In this document: positions 36,675-48,600 of the stretch, in pieces
Position numbering within the stretch: the first letter of the stretch is position 1
Layout: the number at the start of each line of letters is the position of its first letter
DNA from: Antedon mediterranea
Lineage: Eukaryota; Echinodermata; Crinoidea; Comatulida; Antedonidae
Direction of reading: 5' to 3'
Assembly (NCBI RefSeq): GCF_964355755.1
Contig: NC_092676.1
Location: forward strand, 26,394,288 to 26,458,287
DNA: 64,000 nucleotides
Position numbers and translations under genes: made by a program
Notes under the pieces: model-generated
Told to the model about the DNA's origin: nothing
Databases searched by the model: none
The model's input: only the letters and a program-made list of their open reading frames with translations

Positions 36675-36864
36675 TTTCATTATTGACCAATCCTAAAACA
36701 AATTGTCTAGCGCCCTCTAAATTAAGTTTTAAAAGGACGTACTTAGTACCAACAGTGCGATTTTTTGATTGACAGATGTTTATCAATTCATTCAACCGTT
36801 ACGATTTCAGACGAACTTTCACCTGTCGGAGTGGAGGCCTAGATTTAGAGAAAGCATTAATAAA
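36675..36864. promoter_or_regulatory. Shared LIN7/ACSS3 intergenic region, probable bidirectional promoter
   Basis: Only 190 bp separate the LIN7 and ACSS3 start codons, which point away from each other, so both transcription starts and both 5'UTRs must fit here unless upstream exons exist. No TATA box is evident. The human LIN7A and ACSS3 genes are also divergent neighbours. Confidence 0.6.
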
Positions 36865-36868
36865 ATGA
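36776..36868 (+). CDS. Upstream ORF (30 codons) whose stop overlaps the ACSS3 start codon
   Basis: ATG at 36776 opens a 30-residue frame ending TGA at 36866-36868, overlapping the ACSS3 ATG (36865-36867) as ATGA. It is real only if transcription starts upstream of 36776. It could lower or re-initiate ACSS3 translation. The peptide is rich in Arg and Phe; no homologue recognised. Confidence 0.35.
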   Translation: MFINSFNRYDFRRTFTCRSGGLDLEKALIK

Positions 36869-39800
36869 ACACTTTAAGAAATACTTTAGAATTTATGAGG
36901 AGTAGGTCTAAATGTTGTTTAAATCTTGCAAATCAAGCACGTAAACTAAGCACACGACACCCTGTTAGATTAAAGCTAGCCGCGGGTGGTGTCCGGCGAG
37001 TTAGTTCAGCCTCAAATGACCTCCTTTATCAGTCCACTTTTGATAGAGCGAAGGACAACCCCTCTGAATTCTGGGCTGAGCAAGCAGAACAAATTGTGTG
37101 GTTTAAGCGATGGAACAAAGTTTTAGATGCAAGTAATTTACCCTTCACAAAATGGTAAGGTGTTGCTTTCTAAATAAATTAAATAAACAAATTAAAAATT
37201 TTCTATCGGCACAGTTGACTGTACCTGAAAATTCTATCCGCATGTCTGTGCCGATAGTCAACATTTGTGTAGTGGCTATTGGCACAGTTAGCAGTGCATG
37301 AAAAATTAATTGTTTCCTATCGTCAAGGTGAATCATGCATCTTTTATAATATGATAATAACTATATTTAGCTTATACTGTATAGCTTCAATGCTATTTAT
37401 TATTTATCCGATATTTGCAAATGTACAATTACTGTATTATCCATATCACAATAGCATCTATCATGTATTACTCTTCTTACAATTTTATAAATTGATAGGT
37501 TTGTTGGTGGCGAGTTAAACACTTGTTATAATGCAGTAGATCGTCATGTGGATGAAGGCAACGGCGAACGTGTTGCAATTATTCACGACAGTCCAGTCAC
37601 AGATTCACAAAAAAAATTAACATACAACCAATTACAAGAAGAGGTAAAGTTTGTACTAGCTGAGCTGCTAACTGAATATTATACCCTTGGTACACCAGCA
37701 GTGACGAAACAGCTATCAGCGCTCACTTGCTAGAGCCTCCGAGCATAAGGGGCCTCAGAGCATAAGCAGCCCCAATGCAACTACCCAGCGTTGGAGGCCC
37801 GTATGAGTGCTAAACCAGGGCTTTTGCCCCCTGCGTTATGCTACTGTACATACATCTTATCTTTTATAACAATGCTGGCATATTATCAAACTTTTATCGT
37901 TCTATTACAGACTTCAAAACTAGCCCGTGTACTTATAGACAATGGCATTAAAAAAGGAGACAGGGTGTTAATATATATGCCAATGATACCAGAAGCTGTA
38001 GTAGCTATGCTGGCCACTGCTAGAGTTGGGGCTATTCATTCATTGGTCTTTGGCGGGTTTGCATCAAAGGAATTGGCCGTAAGGATTGACCATGCTAAGG
38101 TAACTTATAAGACTTTCTTTTTTTAAACTCCCCCACTTAATTTGAGGTTCATTTACATTATTCATCATCATCATCATTATCATCATCATTCATTCATTCA
38201 TCTCTTTATTTCGGAATACCATGATCACAAAATGTATTCATAGCAAATAATAAACTTAATCTAAGAAATCATTGTACAGCTAAATACTGGTTATTTTTTA
38301 TTGTAGCCAAAAATGGTACTATGTGCAAATGTTGGTTTAGAACCAGGTAGAATTGTTGATTATAAATCGATGCTGGACACTGCGATAGACTTGAGTGTGA
38401 ACAAACCATATAAGTGCATAGTTTATAACAGACCAAATGTAAGTTTTATTGTAGTGGAAATACAGTCCTGTTAAATTAACATGCTTTGTTCTAGACAAAC
38501 TTATTCTTCCTTGATAATACTATAGCAAATCAAGTACTGTACGCTGTAGTAGAATTGTGGCTTGTTGGTTATGATGCTTGGGTACCAATCCAAGGGTCCT
38601 GGGTTCAAGTTCTGTCAGGATTTTTTCTAATGACAATGACAATTTATAACTCCACTCCTAAAGACTTGTAATAAGACTTTGTTTATGTAGAGCATCTTGT
38701 GTATATGGTTTGTCTTGTGAACATGATTGCCACCTTTAAGAAGGATAGTGAATGAATTTGATTATTGTTATCCTTGGCAATTTGCCTAAATAAAAAAAAA
38801 TAATAAAAAGCATGGTTTGGTCTTTTATGAGTGATTAAAGATACATAATAATAATAATGGTAGTCTTATATAGCGCCTAATACAATGTGTTAGTGCTTTA
38901 ATTAATAAATTGAACTCTTTGTTTTGGTTAGCAAGACAGTGCAAAGCTAGTTTCCGAAAGGGATTTGATTTGGAATGATGTCGTTCCAGCAGCCAAAGGA
39001 CATGACTGTGTACCAGTGTCAGCTAATGACCCGCTTTATTTACTGTACACGTCTGGTACTACCGGTATGCCTAAGGTATGTTGGTTGGATGAGGCCGGAG
39101 ATCATATCCTTGTATCTTTATTTTACAAAAATAGTGTGCCCAAATTTTTGTATCAGCTGCTAGTGAGTTTTAGCTATCTATTTCGTGCAAGCTTACCTGT
39201 ATAAACCGACAATAGCCCTTTCTCCTTGAGGAGCAAAATATACCTCGAAAAATATTAATTTTCATTGAACACCCCTCTTCACAAATGGTATAGTCCATGA
39301 AGTATGCCCTCAGATGCCCACAAATCACCAGCATCATTTCTTTTCTATGCTTGGTAATGAATACTGTATATTAAATATTATATATGAACATCACAGGCAC
39401 AGAACAAAAAACCACCGGGTGATATACTGAAAATGTATTAATTAATTTGAAACGATAAGATGAGGAAATCTGTGAGAATGAGATTTACTGTATACAACAG
39501 CGTGATCTTACCCCTATGTGTACTACATTTATGTATTTCTCCTATTTCATGGTATTACTGTATAATTACCATTTTTACTTCCCTTTGATGAATGCCATTT
39601 GTCCAGTGTATCCATATATCAATATATTTATTATCAAATGCAATACAATACACATCAGTTAAAAAATAACATGATGATAATACACAGGTTTTATATTGAT
39701 GTTTGCCCTCTGCGATGAAGCTATACTGTACATATAGCTTTAATATGCAGTATCTATTTGTTTTAGGCAGTTGTGAGACCGAGTGGAGGCCATGCTGTAG

Positions 39801-42800
39801 CCCTTAAATGGACAATGAAGAATATCTATGGATTAGACCCTGGTGAGGTAAATAAAATATCATGATGTTGTAATTGTTAATGTAAATATTAGATTATGAA
39901 GATAAAAACCTATGACTTAATTCCCATCTGAAGGATGAGGTAATGAAAGTAAAGCCCTTTTGAGAATTGCCTATGGTTCTTCCCGCATGGCAATTACGCC
40001 ATCCACTCTCATATATACTTTGCTGTGATGATACCATACTCTACAGTATATATTCACCAACCAACAAATAAAATGTATTGTTTTAGCAATCAAACATTTG
40101 CTTTCAATATAATTTATTTTCAATCAGGTTTGGTGGGCTGGATCTGATTTAGGGTGGGTCGTAGGTCACTCATACATTTGCTACGCTCCTTTACTAAATG
40201 GCAACACTACAATTGTGTACGAGGGTAAACCAGTTGGGACACCAGATCCAGGTAGCTTCTTCCGAGTGCTTCATGATCACGACGTGGCAGCCATGTTTAC
40301 TGCTCCAACAGCTCTTAGAGCCATTATTAAAGAAGACAGCAATGGTACTTATGCTGATAAATACAAATTTGAAAAGTAAGTGCACTGTTGTTTTCTTTCA
40401 TATTCTAGTAAAGGGTCTTTCAAACCTGTTTCGGCACGCTAACAGTCCGGCGCTGGCAAATCATATTGAACGTCAATGTTTTGTTTTCATGACACTTCAC
40501 GCTGCCTTTTGATTTATTATATATCCGTTTCATTTGTACTTTAGTTTTCGTTACCTGTTTGTTGCTGGTGAACATCTGGATCTTGATTGTTATAATTGGT
40601 GTCAGAAACATTTCAGATCTCCTGTATTGGACAACTGGTGGCAGACGGGTAAGAGATAATGGTGGTAGTGATATTGTAACCTTGTAGGCCTACTTTACCG
40701 ACGTATATTTTAATTACAAATCTGTAAAGCTCTGTCTACACTAGGTTGACAAAAAAAGTGTGTTGTTGTAACCAAATGTGGTAGTGATATGCTTAAATAT
40801 GGAAGTGATATGTAATCATCATGTCCATATATTGGCATATCAGATTCATAAAGTTTGATAGTGTAGACAGAGCTTTAAACTGCACAATTTTTATATTAAT
40901 TGTGTATCACAGGTTAACTATTTGTAATCTTATCTTCTAGAAACAAGTTGGGCTATAACAGCACATCATGTAGGTCTGAGGAATGACCTTTCACCCCCTG
41001 CCGGCACCACTGGGAAACCTGTTCCTGGCTGGAATGGTAAGATGAAACTGTTTCAAACCTAAAATAGTAATCAATATTAGAAGTTCACCTAGAGAACTCT
41101 CCGCAATTCTTGTCTGCGATTAGGTTTTTCAAGAACGTTCCTTGTCCTATGACATGGAGAGATATTATGATGGAAACTCTTTAGCTCTGTCTACACTATC
41201 AAACTTTATGTGACAAAAAAATGTGATGTGCCCATATATGATATGATGATGTCATATCACTACCTTATTTGGGCATATCACTACCACATTTGAGCACATC
41301 ACACTTTTTTAGTTTGATAGTGTAGTCTTTGCATTGTTAATCAGCGCTGGCCGCACTGTTGATGAAATTTTTTTTAATCTAAAGCTCTGTCTACACTATC
41401 AAACTTTATGTGACAAAAAAATGTGATGTGCCCATATATGAACATGATGATGTCATATCACTGCCATATTTGGGTATGGCACTACCATATTTGGGCACAT
41501 CACACTTTTTTTGTCAAACCAGTTTGTTGGGTTTTGTCTTTCAGTAAAAGTATTGGGAAATAATGGTGAGGAGTTGGAACCAGATGAGCTTGGTACAATA
41601 GCAGTCAAGTAAGATTCTTTTTTCGTTATTATTTAAATATTTTACTCTGTTCTTTCTCCATGTCCATAAATGTTTTTGTTTTATAATTGCATGCTATGTT
41701 TATAACGGTTTCTACTTTTTTTTCAATTAATTTAGACTGCCTCTTCCACCAGGAGCATTTTCTACTCTATGGGAAGCAGATGATAGATTTAAAGAAGTAT
41801 ACTTTACTAAATTTCCTGTGAGTTAATACAGGATGTACCATATCCTTCAGGTGTAATCCCACCCCCTACTTTATGTCTGGCCCCCAGGTATAGTCCCAGT
41901 ATTCACTTTTGGTCTGGATGTAGGCCTCTCTCTAGCCAGTTTAAATGACTATTTACAAGAAATGCTTACCAATCATTTTTTTCCGCGGTCCCACACCCCA
42001 AAGTCAGCCCAATTTCATGTTCTAAGGGGTGGGATTATACCAGAGGATCTATGGTATATTAATATGTAGTTTCAAACATTTTTACTTGGAATGTTTCCAA
42101 TTTTTTTTTTAAACGAATCATTTTGTAGAACCATCAAGAATTAAGGGGTTATTTTAACTGGGTATACATTGCCCATGTAATTCCACAAAATTCAAGTACT
42201 GCATTAATATTCATTTTTTAATTTGTATAGGGATATTACAACACCATGGATGCAGGCAGCTACGACACTGATGGATATATCCACGTTAAGGCTCGTGCCG
42301 ATGACGTCATTAACGTTGCCGGACACAGAATAGCGTCTTCTGCTATTGAGGAGGTAAAATAAATATTTTAATTTATTTATTCTATTTTTCCCATACATAG
42401 TTGTTGGATATCTCCTAGTATGGCCACTGCGTACATATTCTGGTATGGGTCTGTTGGAACTGTTGGATTGTATAGCCACAAGTTGTTTACAGACCAGACA
42501 AGTCAGAATGTTCAACGTTAGAAATTTGTTTTATTTACTATTAATTTCATCATCTTATGCAATTTGTATTAATATACTAATTTTTATTGAAAGGCAATTA
42601 TGTTGCAAGGTGATATAGTAGAGTGTGCAGCTATTGGTTTAAAAGATGCGTTAAAAGGACATGTCCCAGTTGGACTGTGTATACTTAAAAAAGGTAAGTA
42701 GGATAATTTAATTATCTGTTAGTAGAGTCATATGGCTATACATCCACGTCTGTTCAAGTCTTGTGGAAGTGTGGGCCCAGGAAAACCAAGCCTTGTCAAC

Positions 42801-43613
42801 AGGGGTTAACACACTTAATGATAACTCATATCATGAGGTTAAATTAAGATTGACAAAACTTAACCCATTCAACTTATGACATTCAAGTTAGTTTGCAAGT
42901 TAATATACAAATAATAAATACTAGTGACCAATCAAAATGTCAGAATACAAGTGTGTTATAAACAGTAAATATATTTATATATATAAATTTCTTAGATGTT
43001 GACAAGTCCAATGAACAAATAACTGCAGAAATCATCAAGGCCGTACGAAATGCAATCGGACCTGTAGCAGCATTTAAAAAGGCCGTCATCGTGAGCAAGT
43101 TACCAAAGACGAGGGCAGGGAAGATATCAAGGCAGACTGTAGCTGCTATGGCTAATGGCGAACCATTCATAGTAAGTTAATAGTCTTTCACACCTGTTCC
43201 TGGAAAAAGTCATGCGCCGGCAAATCCAATTGAACATCAATGTTTTGTTTTCATGTGGCTATGTGCATATCTGCGTGGGGCGTGGTAAAAACGAAATATT
43301 GCCTATTTCACCGGACTAGAACCGTGACGGAACAGGTGTGAAAGACCCTTTAGACTTGACTCTACGAGACATTTGTTTGATGTTTCAAAGTATTTTTACT
43401 ATCTTTTATTGTTTTGATATTTTTTTCAATAGAGATTATTTGATTATTTATCAAAATTTATAAGTTACTACCTGCGACATACAATTAATATATTCTCACT
43501 GTGGATCTTAAAGTGAGTGAAACGCAACTTTCTTTCAGATCCCTGTCACAACAGAAGACGTAACTGCCTATGATGATGTTAAAACTGCCTTGGAAACAGA
43601 AGGACTGTTATAA
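36865..43613 (+). CDS. ACSS3: ACSS3 orthologue, mitochondrial short-chain acyl-CoA synthetase
   Basis: Exons: 36865-37154, 37499-37643, 37911-38099, 38307-38438, 38932-39075, 39767-39847, 40128-40375, 40545-40648, 40941-41036, 41545-41608, 41736-41817, 42231-42353, 42594-42693, 42996-43171, 43539-43613. They join in frame to 682 residues (human 686). The N-terminus ([18 protein letters not shown]...) is basic and non-acidic, as for a mitochondrial presequence. [15 protein letters not shown] starts the ACS N-domain. The AMP-binding signature [10 protein letters not shown] lies at about 291-300, followed by A where G is usual. [15 protein letters not shown] and DNWWQTE mark the acyl-adenylate site. 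The C-domain lysine motif KTRAGKISR puts K642 as the catalytic and acetylatable lysine of the family. It converts propionate/acetate, ATP and CoA to acyl-CoA, AMP and PPi. A second last exon lies at 44614. MITEs crowd introns 8-10. Confidence 0.97.
37202..37256. repeat. Short inverted repeat CTATCGGCACAG/CTGTGCCGATAG
   Basis: Perfect 12-bp arms at 37202-37213 and 37245-37256, with a related CTATTGGCACAG at 37277. Lies in ACSS3 intron 1. Small foldback or element remnant. Confidence 0.7.
37720..37850 (+). repeat. Dispersed repeat, copy 3 (GTGCTAAACCAGGG family)
   Basis: CAACTACCCAGCGTTGGAGG and TGAGTGCTAAACCAGGGC match 16480-16565; the AGCGCTCACTTGCTAGAGCC start matches 17300-17340. Lies in ACSS3 intron 2. 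Confidence 0.65.
38553..38808 (+). mobile_element. tRNA-derived SINE, family B, full copy
   Basis: Head AATTGTGGCTTGTTGGTTAT, B-box region TCCTGGGTTCAAGTTC, body CTTTGTTTATGTAGAGCATC and GAAGGATAGTGAATGAAT, tail TTGCCTAAATAAAAAAAAA. Matches 3222-3438 on the other strand. Lies in ACSS3 intron 4. Confidence 0.85.
39402..39484 (-). repeat. Reverse fragment of the 14-kb tRNA-like repeat body
   Basis: CACCGGGTGATATACTG, ATTAATTAATTTGAAACGAT and GAGGAAATCTGTGAGAATGA are the reverse complement of the body after the tRNA-like units at 14297-14390. No tRNA part is present. Confidence 0.8.
40425..40505. mobile_element. Half copy of the TTTCACACCTGTTCC element
   Basis: GGGTCTTTCAAACCTGTTTC, CCGGCGCTGGCAAATCATAT and GAACGTCAATGTTTTGTTTT match the left part of 43180-43352. 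The right end is missing. Lies in ACSS3 intron 7. Confidence 0.75.
40725..40877. mobile_element. Palindromic MITE, family 1, copy 14
   Basis: TAAAGCTCTGTCTACACTAG at the left, TTGATAGTGTAGACAGAGCT at the right. Lies in ACSS3 intron 8. Confidence 0.88.
41180..41326. mobile_element. Palindromic MITE, family 1, copy 15
   Basis: TTTAGCTCTGTCTACACTAT at the left, TTTAGTTTGATAGTGTAG at the right, all interior blocks present. Lies in ACSS3 intron 9. Confidence 0.88.
41380..41525. mobile_element. Palindromic MITE, family 1, copy 16, ending at an ACSS3 splice acceptor
   Basis: Left end complete (TAAAGCTCTGTCTACACTAT). The right arm stops at GTCAAACCAGTTTG; the terminal AGTGTAGACAGAGC is missing and 20 bp later comes the acceptor of exon 10 (TTTTGTCTTTCAG to 41544). 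Confidence 0.88.
41836..42056. mobile_element. 221-bp inverted-repeat element (TGTAATCCCACC type)
   Basis: Left TACCATATCCTTCAGGTGTA then ATCCCACCCCCTA; right TAAGGGGTGGGATTATACCA then GAGGATCTATGGTA. Ends are inverse complements with mismatches. A possible relic is at 23955-23985. Lies in ACSS3 intron 11. Confidence 0.8.
43180..43352. mobile_element. Inverted-repeat element with TCTTTCACACCTGTTCC ends
   Basis: Left AGTCTTTCACACCTGTTCCT, right GGAACAGGTGTGAAAGACCC, near-perfect over about 17 bp. A half copy is at 40425-40505. Lies in ACSS3 intron 14, just after the exon 14 donor (43172). Confidence 0.88.
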
Positions 43614-44613
43614 AGCTAACTAAACTAAAAAAAACTAAACACTGTAGTCAGATCTATGTAACCATGCTAAACTGACAAGCATGTAGCCAGGATTTTTACA
43701 TGAGGTCTTTTTTCCACAAAGAACACCTTTTTCCACAATCATAAGCTAGACTAATCTAAGCATACTTATCATCACTTTTGCTACTGGTATCTAGTTTTAA
43801 AAGAACACCTCATGAAACGGGTTCATTTAAATAAGTTCACCCCCTTCACCATCATCATCAGCAGAGAAGATGCATTTACAAAATATAGAACAACAAAAGC
43901 AAACAAGAAGTTAAGACAAAATTACTAGCTGTCGGGAAAGACAGATATGTTCAGTTTTCATTACCCACCCGAATTCCACAGCAGATAACAATATATTTTA
44001 TTATAATACTTATACTTGAAACAACTTTGCCTCGTCTGTTTTTAACCTCTCGATACGGCGGCCTTGAAAGTAGCTATATGGCGTCTTCTACGATATTAAT
44101 AGAAATATATGTATTGAGAAGCATCATCAAACTCAATTAAGATTTTCAATACTTAACATTATATTGCACTAATAATAGTTTCTAAATTTAAAGAGATTAA
44201 AGCCATGAAGCAGATTTACTTGGCCATCTACTTCAAATACATCTATATTAAATATTTCTTTATAGCATCAATATTGTTCTATTTTTAGTAGATATTGTTT
44301 CCTTACTGTCAATATAATTGACTATGATAATTATTTGGTTCTAATATAATTGATTCTAAATATAGAATGTGTGTAATTGCAAGCCATTTAATACATTATG
44401 ATGAAATAATCTCATTTTAAAAATCAATTTATTTGCTAATAATAGTATACTTGATATCATATTCCTCTCAGTGTCACTAAGAAGTAGTTCTTCACAATGT
44501 TTCAACAAAATGATTACAATCTTTTTGTTCATATATTTTTCAACATCCTAGCTGTTCAATATCTGCTCATTTGTTTGTGTCATTCATTTCATTTGTGTAT
44601 TTCCATCTTCTAG

Positions 44614-44679
44614 ATACCACCTACTATAGAGGATCCTACAGCCTATGATGAAGTCAAGGCTGCTTTGGACAAAGTATGA
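44614..44679 (+). CDS. ACSS3: Alternative last exon of ACSS3 (duplicated exon 15)
   Basis: Acceptor CATCTTCTAG precedes a phase-0 exon encoding IPPTIEDPTAYDEVKAALDK + V and a TGA stop. The annotated last exon (43539-43613) encodes [20 protein letters not shown] + EGLL. About two thirds of aligned residues are identical, and both fit after exon 14. The downstream copy looks more like vertebrate ACSS3 (TIEDPS). Splicing to either gives a complete enzyme differing only in the C-terminal tail and 3'UTR. Confidence 0.8.
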   Translation: MPPTIEDPTAYDEVKAALDKV

Positions 44680-44689
44680 ATAACAATGG

Positions 44690-44940
44690 TTATCATCACC
44701 ACCATACATACCATCAGAGATCATGCTACCATTTGGTACATTTCACTATTAGGTCTATATTGAAGTGAAGCCATGACCATCGGTTTGTTTACCATCACCA
44801 TAGCAATCACCATCAGAAATCATGCTACCATTCGGTACATTTCACATAAGGTCTATATTGAAGTGAGGCTATGACCATCGGTTTGTTTACCATCACCATA
44901 GCAATCGCCATCAGAGATCATTGTACCATTCGGTATGTAA
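44690..44940 (+). repeat. Tandem repeat of about 115 bp in the distal ACSS3 3'UTR
   Basis: CCATCAGAGATCATGCTACC, GGTCTATATTGAAGTGA and ATGACCATCGGTTTGTTTAC recur two and a half times, directly after the alternative exon's stop. Confidence 0.85.
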
Positions 44941-45029
44941 CACCATTGAGTATTATTCACCGTTGTCTTTCACTGTATTATGAAAACTACTATAAAAAAC
45001 AAATATTTTAATAGCAAATGTATGCCTTA

Positions 45030-45035
45030 AATAAA
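45030..45035 (+). terminator. Likely polyadenylation signal for the long ACSS3 isoform
   Basis: AATAAA about 350 bp after the alternative stop codon at 44679. Confidence 0.4.
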
Positions 45036-45639
45036 GTTGTGTTCGCATTTAGTCTAATAAACTTAAAGATATATTTTATAGATCTTTATTTTCCATGATG
45101 TTGGAGGACAATACATCTTTAATAAACGCCATTACTCTGGATCCGTTTATGTGCTTAGTATTTAATTTATAGTAGAGGAGAAGACAACTAAATGAATCTC
45201 TGTTGAAATTTGAACTTTATGAATAGACCATCGCCCCCCAAATAAATAAAAAATGACTATACATAATGATATCATATTTACAATATAAAAATCCATTCAA
45301 ATGTCTGTAATATGGTAATGTTACTGATACAAAATCTAACAATTTTATACTACAACTAGTCTTCCAGTATAGGAGATATTCTTCAATTAAATGTGTATAT
45401 TAATTTTGATTAGTATTTTTAGTAGGCCTATATTTTATACACTTTCCTTAATATATATTGTATATTTTATTAATTGTTGCTAAAAATAAACAAATTGATT
45501 ATCTTCCTGATATTATATTGGTTGAAAAAATCAATTGTGATTGTAGTTTGTTGGAACTGTTGAAAAATAGCCAACTATTCACTTTCTAAGTCAATAATAG
45601 TACAGGGATTTTTTCCAAAAAATGACCAAATTTCGACCC

Positions 45640-48600
45640 TTTTATTTTTTGACAAAACTGGTTACAAACACTCTATAAGATGATGGTAACGCAATATATG
45701 TGCATATATGGCAATATTATTCCATAATAATTGAATTTTAAAAAGTTGATATTTTGGCCATTTTTAAAAAAATCCCCCGAAAAATTACTAAATTTCGACC
45801 CTTTTATTTTTCCACAAAACTGGTTACTATGACTCTATAAGTTGATTATAATGCAATATATGAGCATATATGGCAATATTATTGCAAAATAATTGAATTT
45901 TAAAAAGTCGATATTTTGGCCATTTAAAAAAAAAAATCAACCGAAAAATTGCCAATTTTCGACCCTTTTATTTTTTACATAAATGGTTACTACAGCATAA
46001 TAAATATGCGTAGAGTAGAATAATGGGCTCTGCGCATGTCAATTATGCTATAGTAACCAGTTTTATCGAGGAAAAAAAAAAGGCCATTTTTTTTTTCTGA
46101 AAAAATTATGCTATATAACCAGCCCTTTTATTTGTTGACATAAATGGTTACTATAGCATAATAAACATGCGCAGAGTTGAATAATGGGCTCTGCGCATGT
46201 CAATTATGCTATAGTAACCAGCCCTTTTATTTTTTGACATAAATGGTTACTATAGCATAATAAACATGCGCAGAGTAGAATAATGTGCTCTGCGCATGTC
46301 AATTATGCTATAGTAACCAGTTTTATCGAAAAATAAAAAGGTCGAAATTTGGCCATTTTCTGAAAAATTCCTGAAGTACAGGGAAATTTTCGAAAAATGA
46401 CCAATTTTCGACCCTTTTATTTTTTGACATAAATGGTTACTATAGCATAATAAACATGCGCAGAGTCGAATAATGGGTTCTGCGCATGTCAATTATGCTA
46501 AAGTAACCAGCCCTTTTTTTTGACATAAATGGTTACTATAGCATAATAAACATGCGCAGAGTTGAATAATGAGCTGTGCGCATGTCAATTATGCTATAGT
46601 AACCAGCCCTTTTATTTTTTGACATAAATGGTTACTTTAGCATAATAAACATGCGCAGAGTCGAATAATGGGCTCTGCGCATTTCAATTAGGCTATAATA
46701 ACCAGTTTTATCGAAAAATAAAAAGTTCGAAATTTAGCCATTTTCTGAAAAAATCCCTGTACAGGGAAATTTTCGAAAAAATAGCCAATTTTCGACCCTT
46801 TTATTTGTTGACATAAATGGTTGCTATAGCATAATAAACATGCGCAGAGTAGAATAATGGGTTCTGCGCATGTCAATTATGCTATATAACCAGCCCTTTT
46901 ATTTGTTGACATAAATGGTTGCTATAGCATAATAAACATGCGCAGAGTAGAATAATGGGCTCTGCGCATGTCAATTATGCTATAGTAACCAGTTTTATCA
47001 AAAAATAAAAAGGTCGAAATTTGGCCATTTTCTGAAAAATCCCTGAACTATAGTACAGGGAAATTTTCGAAAAATGACCAATTTTCGACCCTTTTATTTT
47101 TTGACTTAAATAGTTACTCTAGCATAATAAATATGCGCAGAGTCGAATAATGGGCTCTGCGCATGTCAATTATGCTATAGTAACCAGTTTTATCGAAAAA
47201 TAAAAAGGTCGAAATTTGGCCATTTTCTGAAAAATCCCTGTACTATAGTACAGGGAAATTTTCGAAAAATAGCCAATTTTCGACCCTTTTATTTTTTGAC
47301 ATAAATGGTTGCTATAGCATAATAAACATGCGCAGAGTCGAATAATGGGTTCTGCGCATGTCAATTATGCTATATAACCAGCCCTTTTATTGTTGAAATT
47401 TGGCCATTTTCTGAAAAATCCCTGTACTATAGTACAGGGAAATTTTCGAAAAATAGCCAATTTTCGACCCTTTTATTTTTTGACATAAATGGTTACTATA
47501 GCATAATAAACATGCGCAGAGTCGAATAATGGGTTCTGCACATGTCAATTATGCTATATAACCAGCCCTTTTATTTGTTGACATAAATTGTTACTATAGC
47601 ATAATAAACATGCGCAGAGTAGAATAATGGGCTCTGCGCATGTCAATTATGCTATAGTAACCAGTTTTATCGAAAAATAAAAAGGTCGAAATTTGGCCAT
47701 TTTCTGAAAAATCCCTGAACTATAGTACAGGGAAATTTTCGAAAAATAGCAAATTTTCGACCCTTTTATTTTTTGACATAAATGGTTGCTATAGCATAAT
47801 AAACATGCGCAGAGTAAAATAATGGGCTCTGCGCATGTCAATTATGCTAAAGTAACCAGCCCTTTTATTTTTTGACATAAATGGTTACTATAGCATAATA
47901 AACATGCGCAGAGTTGAATAATGAGCTCTGCGCATGTTAATTATGCAATAGTAACCAGTTTTATCGAAAAATAAAAAGGTCGAAATTTGGCCATTTTCTG
48001 AAAAATCCCTGTACTATAGTAGGCCTACAGGGAAATTTTCGAAAAATAGCCAATTTTCGAGCCTTTTATTTTTTGACATAAATGGTTGCTATAGCATAAT
48101 AAACATGCGAAGAGTCGAATACTGGGTTCTGCGCATGTCAATTATGCTATAGTAACCAGCCCTTTTATTTTTTGACATAAATGGTTACTTTAGCATAATA
48201 AACATGCGCTGAGTCGAATAATGGGCTCTGCGCATTTCAATTATGCTATAGTAACCAGTTTTATCGAAAAATAAAAAGGTCGAAATTTGGCCATTTTCTG
48301 AAAAATTCCTGAACTATAGTACAGGGAAATTTTCGAAAGATGACCAATTTTCGACCGTTTTATTTGTTGACATAAATGGTTACTATAGCATAATAAACAT
48401 GCGCAGAGTAGAATAATGGGCTCTGCGCATGTCAATTATGCTATAGTAACCAGCCCTTTTATTTTTTGACATAAATGGTTACTTTAGCATAATAAACATG
48501 CGCAGAGTCGAATAATGGGCTCTGCGCATTTCAATTATGCTATAGTAACCAGTTTTATCGAAAAATAAAAAGGTCGAAATTTGGCCATTTTCTGAAAAAT

